Below the pieces are notes generated by a model that did no database searches, was not told the origin of the DNA, and saw nothing but the letters and a program-made list of their open reading frames with translations. Source: Chrysomallon squamiferum (lineage: Eukaryota > Mollusca > Gastropoda > Neomphalida > Peltospiridae). From it: DNA of 60,000 nucleotides. Both the position numbers and the translations under genes were made by a program. Below are positions 11,301-25,150 of this stretch, one piece after another (within the stretch, counting starts at the first letter, position 1; each line of letters starts with the position of its first letter). Location of the stretch: assembly GCA_012295275.1 (NCBI GenBank), contig CM022674.1:15412953-15472952 (forward strand), given 5' to 3'.

Positions 11301-14300
11301 CTTTCTTAGTTACTTGTTTCCTTGCTTACTTAGGTCATTATTTAGGTAAGTACTAAATTTATTTCTTACTTAGATAATTGTTAACGTACTTACTTGCATT
11401 CTCACTAACTTAGTAACTTGATCCTTGCTTATCCTTATTTACTTAATTACGTTCTTATTAGATAATTGTTAATACTTAATTTGCATTTTCACTTAGTTGC
11501 TCGCTTTCTTAGTTAGATCATTTTTTAATGTACTTACTTTCTTTCTTAGGTAGTTAATTGTTAATGTACTTACTTAGGTTACTATTTACTAACTTACTCG
11601 CTTACTTGCTAACCTAGGACATTAGTTAAATAGTTACTTACATTCTTACTCACATAATTGTAAATGTACTGACTTGCATTCTCTCTTACTTAGGTACTTG
11701 CTTCCTTGCTTACTTAGGTCATTATTTACGTAATTACTTAATTTATTTATTACTTAGATAATTGTTAATGTACTTACTTGCATTCTCACTTACTTTGAAA
11801 CTTGCATCCTTGCTTACTTAGGTCATTATTTACTTACTTAATTTATTTCTTAATTTATTTCTTAGTTAGATAATTTTTAATGTACTTTAGGGTTACTATT
11901 TACTTACTTATTCTCTTGCTTCCTTGCCAAGTTAGGTCATTAGTTAAGTAGTTCCTTATATTTCTTACTTAGATAATTGTTAACGTACTTACTTGCATTC
12001 TCACTGACTTACTAACTTGCATCCTTGCTTACTTAGGTCATTATTTACGTACTTAATTACGTTCTTACTTAGATAATTGTTAATGTACAAATTTGCATTT
12101 TACCTTAGTTCCTCGCTTCCTTGCCAACTTAGATCATTATTTACGTACTTACTTACTTTCTTTCTTAGTTAGATAATTGTTAATGTACTTACTTAGGTTA
12201 CTATTTACTTACTTATTCTCTTCCTTGCTAACTTAGGTGATTAGTTACGTACTTACTTACATTCTTACTAACATAATTGTTAATGTACAAATTTGCATTT
12301 TACCTTAGTTCCTCGCTTCCTTACCAACTTAGATCATTATTTACGTACTTACTTACTTTCTTTCTTAGTTAGATAATTGTTAATGTACTTACTTAGGTTA
12401 CTATTTACTTACTTATTCTCTTCCTTGCTAACTTAGGTCATTAGTTAAGTACTTACTTACATTCTTACTCACATAATTGTTAATGTACTGACTTGCATTC
12501 TCACTGACTTAGTTTCCTCTTTCCTTTCTTACTTAGGTCATTATTTACGTAATTACTTAATTTATTTATTACTTAGATAATTGTTAATGTACTTACTTGC
12601 ATTCTCACTTACTTAGAAACTTGCATCCTTGCTTACTTAGGTCATTATTTACTTACTTACTTAATTTATTTGTTATTTAGATAATTGGTAATGTACTTAC
12701 TTAGGTTACAATTTACTTACTTATTCTCTTCCTTGCTAACTTAGGTCATTAGTTAAATACTTACTTACATTCTTACTCACATAATTGTAAATGTACTGAC
12801 TTGCATTCTCTCTTACTTAGGTACTTGCTTCCTTGCTTACTTAGGTCATTATTTACGTAATTACTTAATTTATTTATTACTTAGATAATTGTTAATGTAC
12901 TTACTTGCATTCTCACTTACTTAGAAACTTGCATCATTGCTTACTTAGGTCATTATTTAGGTAAGTACTAAATTTATTTCTTACTTAGATAATTGTTAAC
13001 GTACTTACTTGCATTCTCGCTGACTTAGTAACTTGCATCCTTGCTTACTTAGGTCATTATTTACGTACTTAATTACGTTCTTACTTAGATAATTGTTAAT
13101 GTACAAATTTGCATTTTCACTTAGTTGCTCGCTTCCTTGCCAACTTAGATCATTATTTACGTACTTACTTACTTTCTTTCTTAGTTAGATAATTGTTAAT
13201 GTACTTACTTAGGTTACTATTTACTAACTTACTCGCTTACTTGCTAACTTAGGACATTAGTTAAGTACTTACTTACATTCTTACTCACATAATTGTAAAT
13301 GTACTGACTTGCATTCTGACTTACTTAGTTACTTGCTTCCTTGCTTACTTAGGTCATTATTTACGTAATTACTTAATTTATTTATTACTTAGATAATTGT
13401 TAATGTACTTACTTGCATTCTCACTTACTTTGAAACTTGCATCCTTGCTTACTTAGGTCATTATTTACTTACTTACTTAATTTTTTTATTTAGATAATTG
13501 TTAATGTACTTACTTAGGTTACTATTTACTTACTTATTCTCTTCCTTGCTAACTTAGGTCATTAGTTAAGTAGTTACTTACATTTTTACTCACATAATCG
13601 TTAATATACTTACTTCTATTCTCACTTACTTAGTTACTTGCATCCTTGCTTACTTAGGTCATTATTTACGTACTTAATTACGTTCTTACTTAGATAATTG
13701 TTAATGTACAAATTTGCATTTTACCTTACTTCCTCGCTTCCATCCTTGCTTAGTTAACTTAGATCATTATTTAGGTACTTACTAACTTTCTTTCTTATTT
13801 AGATAATTGGTTATGTACTTACTTAGGTTACTATTTACTAACTTACTCCCTTACTTGATAACTTAGGTCATTAGTTAAGTACTTACTTACATTCTTACTC
13901 ACATAATTGTAAATGTACTGACTTGCATTCTGACTTACTTAGTTACTTGCTTCCTTGCTTACTTAGGTCATTATTTACGTAATTACTTAATTTATTTATT
14001 ACTTAGATAATTGTTAATGTACTTACTTGCATTCTCACTTACTTAGAAACTTGCATCCTTGCTTAGTTAGGTCATTATTTACTTACTTACTTAATTTATT
14101 TGTTATTTAGATAATTGGTAATGTACTTACTTAGGTTACTATTTACTTACTTATTCTCTTCCTTGCTAACTTAGGTCATTAGTTAAGTACTTACTTACAT
14201 TCTTACTCACATAATTGTTAATGTACTGACTTGCATTCTCACTTACTTAGTTTCTTCTTTCCTTGCTTACTTAGGTCATTATTTACGTAATTACTTAATT

Positions 14301-15301
14301 TATTTATTACTTAGATAATTGTTAATGTACTTACTTGCATTCTCACTTACTTAGAAACTTGCATCCTTGCTTACTTAGGTCATTATTTACTTACTTACTT
14401 AATTTATTTGTTATTTAGATAATTGGTAATGTACTTACTTAGGTTACAATTTACTTACTTATTCTCTTCCTTGCTAACTTAGGTCATTAGTTAAGTACTT
14501 ACTTACATTATTACTCACATAATTGTTAATGTACTGACTTCTATTCTCACTTACTTAGTTACTTGTTTCCTTGCTTACTTAGGTCATTATTTAGGTAAGT
14601 ACTAAATTTATTTCTTACTTAGATAATTGTTAACGTACTTACTTGCATTCTCGCTGACTTACTAACTTGCATCCTTGCTTAGTTAGGTCATTAATTACGT
14701 TCTTACTTAGATAATTGTTAATGTACAAATTTGCATTTTACCTTAGTTCCTCGCTTCCTTACCAACTTAGATCATTATTTACGTACTTACTTACTTTCTT
14801 TCTTAGTTAGATAATTGTTAATGTACTTACTTAGGTTACTATTTACTAACTTACTCGCTTACTAAGGTCATTAGTTAAGTACTTACTTACATTCTTACTC
14901 ACATAATTGTTAATGTACTGACTTCTATTCTCACTTACTTAGTTACTTGTTTCCTTGCTTACTTAGGTCATTATTTAGGTAAGTACTAAATTTATTTCTT
15001 ACTTAGATAATTGTTAACGTACTTACTTGCATTCTCGCTGACTTAGTAACTTGCATCCTTGCTTAGTTAGGTCATTATTTACGTACTTAATTACGTTCTT
15101 ACTTAGATAATTGTTAATGTACAAATTTGCATTTTCACTTAGTTGCTCGCTTCCTTGCCAACTTAGATCATTATTTACGTACTTACTTTCTTTCTTAGTT
15201 AGATAATTGTTAATGTACTTACTTAGGTTACTATTTACTAACTTACTCGCTTACTTGCTAACCTAGGACATTAGTTAAATACTTACTTACATTCTAACTC
15301 A
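8330..15301. repeat. ~100-bp satellite array, left part
   Basis: Head-to-tail tandem array with a monomer of about 96-105 bp. Each monomer carries AGGTCATTATTTA (or AGATCATT, AGGACATTAGTTAA) and a central TAGATAATTGTTAATGTAC. At least five monomer types can be told apart by what follows the core: ACGTAATTACTTAATTTATT, ACTTACTTACTTAATTTATT, AGTACTTACTTACATTC, TGTACAAATTTGCATTT and ACTTACTTTCTTTCTTAG. They recur in changing order: the TGTACAAATTTGC type returns after about 2, 4, 6, 8, 10 or 13 monomers, so the higher-order structure is irregular. The given strand is poor in G throughout, and orientation does not change. The right edge is an assembly gap. Confidence 0.95.
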
Positions 15302-15501
15302 NNNNNNNNNNNNNNNNNNNNNNNNNNNNNNNNNNNNNNNNNNNNNNNNNNNNNNNNNNNNNNNNNNNNNNNNNNNNNNNNNNNNNNNNNNNNNNNNNNN
15401 NNNNNNNNNNNNNNNNNNNNNNNNNNNNNNNNNNNNNNNNNNNNNNNNNNNNNNNNNNNNNNNNNNNNNNNNNNNNNNNNNNNNNNNNNNNNNNNNNNNN
15501 N
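15302..15501. other. Assembly gap (200 N)
   Basis: Exactly 200 N. The ~100-bp satellite lies on the left and a different 53-bp satellite on the right, so the left junction between the two arrays is not seen and true gap size is unknown. Confidence 0.99.
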
Positions 15502-18500
15502 ATCTCTTTACCTTATGACTAGGGTTAAAGTTAGTATTATGGTTAGATTTAGTTATCTGTTTTACCTTATGACTAGGGTTAAAAGTTAGTATTATGGTTA
15601 GATTTAGTTATCTGTTTACCTTATGACTAGGGTTAAAGTTAGTATTATGGTTAGATTTAGTTATCTGTTTTTACCTTATGACTAGGGTTAAAGTTAGTAT
15701 TATTATGGTTAGATTTAGTTATCTGTTTACCTTATGACTAGGGTTAAAGTTAGTATTATGGTTAGATTTAGTTATCTGTTTACCTTATGACTAGGGTTAA
15801 AGTTAGTATTATGGTTAGATTTAGTTATCTGTTTACCTTATGACTAGGGTTAAAGTTAGTATTATGGTTAGATTTAGTTATCTGTTTATTATAGGGTTAG
15901 TATTTGGTTAGATTTAGTTATCTGTTTACCTTATGACTAGGGTTAAAGTTAGTATTATGGTTAGATTTAGTTATCTGTTTACCTTATGACTAGGGTTAAA
16001 GTTAGTATTATGGTTAGATTTAGTTATCTGTTTACCTTATGACAGGGTTAAAGTTAGTATTATGGTTAGATTTAGTTATCTGTTTACCTTATGACTAGGG
16101 TTAAAGTTAGTATTATGGTTAGATTTAGTTATCTGTTTTACCTTATGACTAGGGTTAAAGTTAGTATTATGGTTAGATTTAGTTATCTGTTTTACCTTAT
16201 GACTAGGGTTAAAAGTTATTATTATGGTTAGATTTAGTTATCTGTTTTACCTTATGACTAGGGTTAAAGTTAGTATTATGGTTAGATTTAGTTATCTGTT
16301 TTACCTTATGACTAGGGTTAAAGTTAGTATTATGGCTAGATTTAGTAATCTGTTTTACCTTATGACTAGGGTTAAAGTTAGTATTATTTAGATTTAGTTA
16401 TCTGTTTACCTTATGACTAGGGTTAAAGTTAGTATTATGGCTAGATTTAGTTATCTGTTTACCTTATGACTAGGGTTAAAGTTAGTATTATGGTTAGATT
16501 TAGTTATCTGTTTACCTTATGACTAGGGTTAAAGTTAGTATTATGGTTAGATTTAGTTATCTGTTTACCTTATGACTAGGGTTAAAGTTAGTATTATGGT
16601 TAGATTTAGTTATCTGTTTACCTTATGACTAGGGTTAAAGTTAGTATTATGGTTAGATTTAGTTATCTGTTTACCTTATGACTAGGGTTAAAGTTAGTAT
16701 TATGGTTAGATTTAGTTATCTGTTTACCTTATGACTAGGGTTAAAGTTAGTATTATGGTTAGATTTAGTTATCTGTTTTACCTTATGACTAGGGTTAAAA
16801 GTTAGTTATTATGGTTAGATTTAGTTATCTGTTTACCTTATGACTAGGGTTAAAGTTAGTATTATGGTTAGATTTAGTTATCTGTTTACTGTTTATGACT
16901 AGGGTTAAAGTTAGTATTATGGTTAGATTTAGTTATCTTTTTACCTTATGACTAGGGTTAAAGTTAGTATTATGGTTAGATTTAGTTATCTGTTTACCTT
17001 ATGACTAGGGTTAAAGTTAGTATTATGGTTAGATTTAGTTTATCTGTTTACCTTATGACTAGGGTTAAAGTTAGTATTATATTATGGTTAGATTTAGTTA
17101 TCTGTTTTACCTTATGACTAGGTTTAAAGTTAGTATTATGGTTAGATTTAGTTATCTGTTTACCTTATGACTAGGGTTAAAGTTTATGGTTAGATTTAGT
17201 TATCTGTTAGATTTAGGGTTAAAGTTAGTATTATGGTTAGATTTAGTTATTTTTTACCTTATGACTAGGGTTAAAGTTTAGTATTATGGTTAGATTTAGT
17301 TATCTGTTTACCTTATGACTAGGGTTAAAGTTAGTATTATGGTTAGATTTAGTTATCTGTTTACCTTATGACTAGGGTTAAAGTTAGTATTATGGTTAGA
17401 TTTAGTTATCTGTTTACCTTATGACTAGGGTTAAAGTTAGTATTATGGTTAGATTTAGTTATCTGTTTACCTTATGACTAGGGTTAAAGTTAGTATTATG
17501 TTAGATTTAGTTATCTGTTTACCTTATGACTAGGGTTAAAGTTAGTATTATGGTTAGATTTAGTTATCTGTTTACCTTATGACTAGGGTTAAAGTTAGTA
17601 TTATGGTTAGATTTAGTTATCTGTTTACCTTATGACTAGGTTAAAGTTAGTATTATGGTTAGATTTAGTTATCTGTTTACCTTATGGTTAGATTTAGTTA
17701 TTTGTTATCTGTTTACCTTTGACTAGGGTTAAAGTTAGTATTATGGTTAGATTTAGTTATCTGTTTACCTTATGACTAGGGTTAAAGTTAGTATTATTAT
17801 GGTTAGATTTAGTTATCTGTTTTACCTTATGACTAGGTTAAAGTTAGTATTATGGTTAGATTTAGTTATCTGTTTACCTTATGACTAGGGTTAAAGTTAG
17901 TATTATGGTTAGATTTAGTTATCTCTGTTTACCTTATGACTAGGGTTAAAGTTAGTATTATGGTTAGATTTAGTTATCTGTTTACCTTATGACTAGGGTT
18001 AAAGTTAGTATTATGGCTAGATTTAGTTATCTCTTTACCTTATGGGTAGGGTTAAAGTTAGTATTATGGCTAGATTTAGTTATCTGTTTACCTTATGACT
18101 AGGGTTAAAGTTAGTATTATGGTTAGATTTAGTTATCTGTTTACCTTATGACTAGGGTTAAAGTTAGTAATTATATGGCTAGATTTAGATTTAGTTATCT
18201 GTTTACCTTATGACTAGGGTTAAAGTTAGTATTATGGTTAGATTTAGTTATCTGTTTACCTTATGACTAGGGTTAAAGTTAGTATTATGGTTAGATTTAG
18301 TTATCTGTTTACCTTATGACTAGGGTTAAAGTTAGTATTATGGTTAGATTTAGTTTCTGTTTACCTTATGACTAGGGTTAAAGTTAGTATTATGGTTAGA
18401 TTTAGTTAATTGTTTACCTTTTGACTAGGGTTAAAGTTAGTATTATGGTTAGATTTAGTTATCTGTTTACATTATGACTAGGGTTAAAGTTAGTATTATG

Positions 18501-18744
18501 GTTAGATTTAGTTATCTGTTCAACCTTATGACTAGAGTTAATGTTAGTATTATGTTTAGGTTTAGTTATCTTTTTACCATATTCCAAGTGTTAAAGTTAG
18601 CATTATGGCTAGATTTAGTGATCTGTTTACCTTATGACCAGTGTTAAAGTTAGTATTATGGTTGATTTAGTTATCTCTTTACCTTATGACTAGGGTTAAA
18701 GTTAGTATTATGGTTAGATTTAGTTATCTGTTTACCTTATGACT
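15502..18744. repeat. 53-bp satellite array (about 61 copies)
   Basis: Tandem array of a 53-bp unit containing ACCTTATGACTAGGGTTAAA, GTTAGTATTATGG and TTAGATTTAGTTATCTG. Most copies are nearly identical, with single-base indels in T runs and a few truncated or fused units (for example about 15885-15900, 17180-17260, 17690-17720). The last units (about 18520-18700) are visibly more diverged. The sequence does not resemble the ~100-bp satellite around it. Each unit contains TAGGGTTA, an 8-bp match to the TTAGGG telomere repeat, too short to call telomeric. Confidence 0.95.
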
Positions 18745-21700
18745 TGCTAACTTAGGTCATTAGTTAAGTACTTACTTACATTATTACTCACATAATTGTT
18801 AATGTACTGACTTCTATTCTCACTTACTTAGTTACTTGATTCCTTGCTTACTTAGGTCATTATTTAGGTAAGTACTAAATTTATTTCTTACTTAGATAAT
18901 TGTTAACGTACTTACTTGCATTCTCGCTGACTTACTAACTTGCATCCTTGCTTACTTAGGTCATTATTTACGTACTTAATTACGTTCTTACTTAGATAAT
19001 TGTTAATGTACAAATTTGCATTTTACCTTAGTTCCTCGCTTCCTTACCAACTTAGATCATTATTTACGTACTTACTTACTTTCTTTCTTAGTTAGATAAT
19101 TGTTAATGTACTTACTTAGGTTACTATTTACTAACTTACTCGCTTACTTGCTAACCTAGGACATTAGTTAAATACTTACTTACATTCTTACTCACATAAT
19201 TGTAAATGTACTGACTTGCATTCTCTCTTACTTAGGTACTTGCTTCCTTGGTTACTTAGGTCATTATTTACGTAATTACTTAATTTATTTATTACTTAGA
19301 TAATTGTTAATGTACTTACTTGCATTCTCACTTACTTAGAAACTTGCATCATTGCTTACTTAGGTCATTATTTACTTACTTACTTAATTTATTTGTTATT
19401 TAGATAATTGGTAATGTACTTACTTAGGTTACAATTTACTTACTTATTCTCTTCCTTGCTAACTTAGGTCATTAGTTAAGTACTTAGATACATTCTTACT
19501 CACATAATTGTAAAGGTACTGACTTGCATTCTGACTTACTTAGTTACTTGCTTCCTTGCTTACTTAGGTCATTATTTACGTAATTACTTAATTTATTTAT
19601 TACTTAGATAATTGTTAATGTACTTACTTGCATTCTCACTTAGTTTGAAACTTGCATCCTTGCTTAGTTAGGTCATTATTTACTTACTTACTTAATTTAT
19701 TTGTTATTTAGATAATTGGTAATGTACTTACTTAGGTTACTATTTACTTACTTATTCTCTTCCTTGCTAACTTAGGTCATTAGTTAAGTACTTACTTACA
19801 TTATTACTCACATAATTGTTAATGTACTGACTTCTATTCTCACTTACTTAGTTACTTGTTTCCTTGCTTACTTAGGTCATTATTTAGGTAAGTACTAAAT
19901 TTATTTCTTACTTAGATAATTGTTAACGTACTTACTTGCATTCTCGCTGACTTACTAACTTGCATCCTTGCTTACTTAGGTGATTATTTACGTACTTAAT
20001 TACGTTCTTACTAAGATAATTGTTAATGTACAAATTTGCATTTTACCTTAGTTCCTCGCTTCCTTACCAACTTAGATCATTATTTACGTACTTACTTACT
20101 TTCTTTCTTAGTTAGATAATTGTTAATGTACTTACTTAGGTTACTATTTACTAACTTACTCGCTTACTTGCTAACCTAGGACATTAGTTAAATACTTACT
20201 TACATTCTTACTCACATAATTGTAAATGTACTGACTTGCATTCTCTCTTACTTAGGTACTTGCTTCCTTGCTTACTTAGGTCATTATTTACGTAATTACT
20301 TAATTTATTTATTACTTAGATAATTGTTAATGTACTTACTTGCATTCTCACTTACTTTGAAACTTGCATCCTTGCTTAGTTAGGTCATTATTTACTTACT
20401 TACTTAATTTATTTGTTATTTAGATAATTGGTAATGTACTTACTTAGGTTACTATTTACTTACTTATTCTCTTCCTTGCTAACTTAGGTCATTAGTTAAG
20501 TACTTACTTACATTATTACTCACATAATTGTTAATGTACTGACTTCTATTCTCACTTACTTAGTTACTTGTTTCCTTGCTTACTTAGGTCATTATTTAGG
20601 TAAGTACTAAATTTATTTCTTACTTAGATAATTGTTAACGTACTTACTTGCATTCTCGCTGACTTACTAACTTGCATCCTTGCTTACTTAGGTGATTATT
20701 TACGTAATTAATTACGTTCTTACTTAGATAATTGTTAATGTACAAATTTGCATTTTACCTTAGTTCCTCGCTTCCTTGCCAACTTAGATCATTATTTACG
20801 TACTTACTTACTTTCTTTCTTAGTTAGATAATTGTTAATGTACTTACTTAGGTTACTATTTACTAACTTACTCGCTTACTTGCTAACTTAGGTCATTAGT
20901 TAAATACTTACTTACATTCTTACTCACATAATTATAAATGTACTGACTTGCATTCTGACTTACTTAGTTACTTGCTTCCTTGCTTACTTAGGTCATTATT
21001 TACGTAATTAATTTTACTTACTTAGGTAATTGTTATTTATTTACTTGCATTAATTACTTAGTTACTTTTTTAATGTATTATTTTTACTTGCATTCTTACT
21101 TACTTACTTAGAAAAACTCATTAGTTGTAATTACTTGCTTCCTTGCTTACTTAGGTCATTATTTTATTTATTTATTACTTAGATAATTGTTAATGTACTT
21201 ACTTGCATTCTCACTTACTTAGAAACTTGCATCATTGCTTACTTAGGTCATTATTTACTTACTTACTTAATTTATTTGTTATTTAGATAATTGGTAATGT
21301 ACTTACTTAGGTTACAATTTACTTACTTATTCTCTTCCTTGCTAACTTAGGTCATTAGTTAAGTACTTACTTACATTCTTACTCACATAACTGTTAATGT
21401 ACTGACTTGCATTCTCACTTACTTAGTTACTTGTTTCCTTGCTGACTTAGGTCATTATTTAGGTAAGTACTAAATTTATTTCTTACTTAGATAATTGTTA
21501 ACGTACTTACTTGCATTCTCGCTGACTTAGTAACTTGCATCCTTGCTTAGTTAGGTCATTATTTACGTACTTAATTACGTTCTTACTTAGATAATTGTTA
21601 ATGTACAAATTTGCATTTTACCTTAGTTCCTCGCTTCCTTACAAACTTAGATCATTATTTACGTACTTACTTACTTTCTTTCTTAGTTAGATAATTGTTA

Positions 21701-24700
21701 ATGTACTTACTTAGGTTACTATTTACTAACTTACTCGCTTACTTGCTAACCTAGGACATTAGTTAAATACTTACTTACATTCTTACTCACATAATTATAA
21801 ATGTACTGACTTGCATTCTGACTTACTTAGTTACTTGCTTCCTTTGCTTAGGTCTTAGGTCATTATTTATTTAATTAATTTATTTTTATTTATTACTTAG
21901 ATAATTGTTTGTTAATGTACTTACTTGCATTCTCACTTACTTTGAAACTTGCATCCTTGCTTAGTTACTTAGGTCATTATTTTATTTTACTTACTTAATT
22001 TATTTGTTATTTAGATAATTGGTAATGTACTTACTTAGGTTACTATTTACTTATTTCTTTCTCTTCCTTGCTAACTTAGGTCATTAGTTAAGTACTTATT
22101 TACATTCTTACTAACATAATTGTTAAATGTACTGACTTGCATTCTCACTGACTTAGTTTCTTCTTTCCTTGTTTACTTAGGTCATTATTTACGTAATTAC
22201 TTAATTTATTTATTACTTAGATAATTGTTAATGTACTTACTTGCATTCTTACTTAGAAACTTGCATCCTTGAAACTTAGGTCATTATTTTCCTTACTTAA
22301 TTACGTTCTTAGATAATTGTTAATTATTTACTTTGCATTTACTTATTTTAATTTATTTGTTATTTAGATAATTGTTAACTTACTTATTTACTTTCTTAGT
22401 TAGATAATTGTTAATGTTACTTTTATTTATTTTACTTGTTTATTCTTCCTTGCTAACTTAGGTCATTAGTTAAGTACTTACTTACATTCTTACTCACATA
22501 ATTGTAAATGTACTGACTTGCATTCTCTCTTACTTAGTTACTTGCTTCCTTGCTTACTTAGGTCATTATTTACGTAATTACTTAATTTATTTATTACTTA
22601 GATAATTGTTAATGTACTTTGCATTCTCATTTAGAAATTCACTTTACTTAGAAACTTGCATCCTTACTTAGGTCGTTATTTATTTACTTACTTAATTTAT
22701 TTGTTATTTAGATAATTGGTAATGTTCTTTTTTTGGTTACAATTTTTTACTTATTACTTATTCTCTTTCCTTAGGTCATTAACTTAGGTCATTAGTTACT
22801 TACTTTACATTCTTTCTTCTTACATAATTGTTAATGTACTGACTTCATTCTCATTCTTACTTATTTAGTTTACTTTTCCTTGCTACTTAGGTCATTATTT
22901 AGGTTTACTAATTTATTTCTTACTTAGATAATTGTTAATGTACTTACTTGCATTCTCACTTACTTATTTTTGCTTCCTTACTTACTTAGGTCATTATTTA
23001 GGTACTTACTATATATTTCTTACTTAGATAATTGTTAATGTACAAATTTGCATTTTTACCTTAGTTCCTCGCTTCCTTCCCAACTTAGATCATTATTTAC
23101 GTACTTACTTACTTTCTTTCTTAGTTAGATAATTGTTAATGTACATTTACTTAGGTTACTATTTATTTAACTTACTTGCTTACTTGCTAACTTAGGTCAT
23201 TAGTTAAGTACTTTACTTTACTTACATTCTTACTCACATAATTATAAATTCTTACTGACTTGCATTCTGACTTACTTAGTTACTTGCTTCCTTGCTTACT
23301 TAGGTCATTATTTACGTAATTACTTAATTTATTTATTACTTAGATAATTGTTAATGTACTTACTTGCATTCTCACTTACTTAGAAACTTGCATCCTTGCT
23401 TACTTAGGTCATTATTTACTTACTTACTTAATTTATTTGTTATTTAGATAATTGGTAATGTACTTACTTAGGTTACAATTTACTTACTTATTCTCTTCCT
23501 TGCTAACTTAGGTCATTAGTTAAGTACTTACTTACATTCTTACTCACATAATTGTAAAGGTACTGACTTGCATTCTGACTTACTTAGTTACTTGCTTCCT
23601 TGCTTACTTAGGTCATTATTTACGTAATTACTTAATTTATTTATTACTTAGATAATTGTTAATGTACTTACTTGCATTCTCACTTACTTTGAAACTTGCA
23701 TCCTTGCTTAGTTAGGTCATTATTTACTTACTTACTTAATTTATTTGTTATTTAGATAATTGGTAATGTACTTACTTAGGTTACTATTTACTTACTTATT
23801 CTCTTCCTTGCTAACTTAGGTCATTAGTTAAGTACTTACTTACATTATTACTCACATAATTGTTAATGTACTGACTTCTATTCTCACTTACTTAGTTACT
23901 TGTTTCCTTGCTTACTTAGGTCATTATTTAGGTAAGTACTAAATTTATTTCTTACTTAGATAATTGTTAACGTACTTACTTGCATTCTCACTGACTTACT
24001 AACTTGCATCCTTGCTTACTTAGGTCATTATTTACGTACTTAATTACGTTCTTACTTAGATAATTGTTAATGTACAAATTTGCATTTTACCTTAGTTCCT
24101 CGCTTCCTTACCAACTTAGATCATTATTTACGTACTTACTTACTTTCTTTCTTAGTTAGATAATTGTTAATGTACTTACTTAGGTTACTATTTACTAACT
24201 TACTCGCTTACTTGCTAACCTAGGACATTAGTTAAGTACTTACTTACATTCTTACTCACATAATTGTAAATGTACTGACTTGCATTCTCTCTTACTTAGG
24301 TACTTGCTTCCTTGGTTACTTAGGTCATTATTTACGTAATTACTTAATTTATTTATTATTTAGATAATTGTTAATGTACTTACTTGCATTCTCACTTACT
24401 TTGAAACTTGCATCCTTGCTTAGTTAGGTCATTATTTACTTACTTACTTAATTTATTTGTTATTTAGATAATTGGTAATGTACTTACTTAGGTTACTATT
24501 TACTTACTTATTCTCTTCCTTGCTAACTTAGGTCATTAGTTAAGTACTTACTTACATTCTTACTCACATAATTGTTAATGTACTGACTTCTGATTCTCAC
24601 TTACTTAGTTACTTGTTTCCTTGCTTACTTAGGTCATTATTTAGGTAAGTACTAAATTTATTTCTTACTTAGATAATTGTTAACGTACTTACTTGCATTC

Positions 24701-25150
24701 TCGATGACTTACTAACTTGCTTACTTAGGTCATTATTTACGTACTTAATTACGTTCTTACTTAGATAATTGTTAATGTACAAATTTGCATTTTCACTTAG
24801 TTGCTCGCTTCCTTGCCAACTTAGATCATTATTTACGTACTTACTTACTTTCTTTCTTAGTTAGATAATTGTTAATGTACTTACTTAGGTTACTATTTAC
24901 TAACTTACTCGCTTACTTGCTAACCTAGGACATTAGTTAAATACTTACTTACATTCTTACTCACATAATTGTAAATGTACTGACTTGCATTCTCTCTTAC
25001 TTAGGTACTTGCTTCCTTGGTTACTTAGGTCATTATTTACGTAATTACTTAATTTATTTATTACTTAGATAATTGTTAATGTACTTACTTGCATTCTCAC
25101 TTACTTTGAAACTTGCATCCTTGCTTAGTTAGGTCATTATTTACTTACTT
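18745..25150. repeat. ~100-bp satellite array, middle part
   Basis: The same monomer types as in 8330-15301 resume in the same orientation right after the 53-bp array. The junction reads ACCTTATGACTTGCTAAC, joining the start of a 53-bp unit to the TTGCTAACTTAGGTCATT end of a ~100-bp monomer. Some blocks of about 1 kb recur almost unchanged (for example around 18745-19500 and 19790-20500), which indicates recent unequal exchange. At 21000-23250 monomers carry many indels and T-runs. Confidence 0.93.

Noticed and set aside
15502-18744. CRISPR-like array or interstitial telomere
   Set aside because: Units are contiguous with no unique spacers, and only TAGGGTTA within a 53-bp unit resembles TTAGGG; this is an ordinary tandem satellite in a eukaryotic genome.
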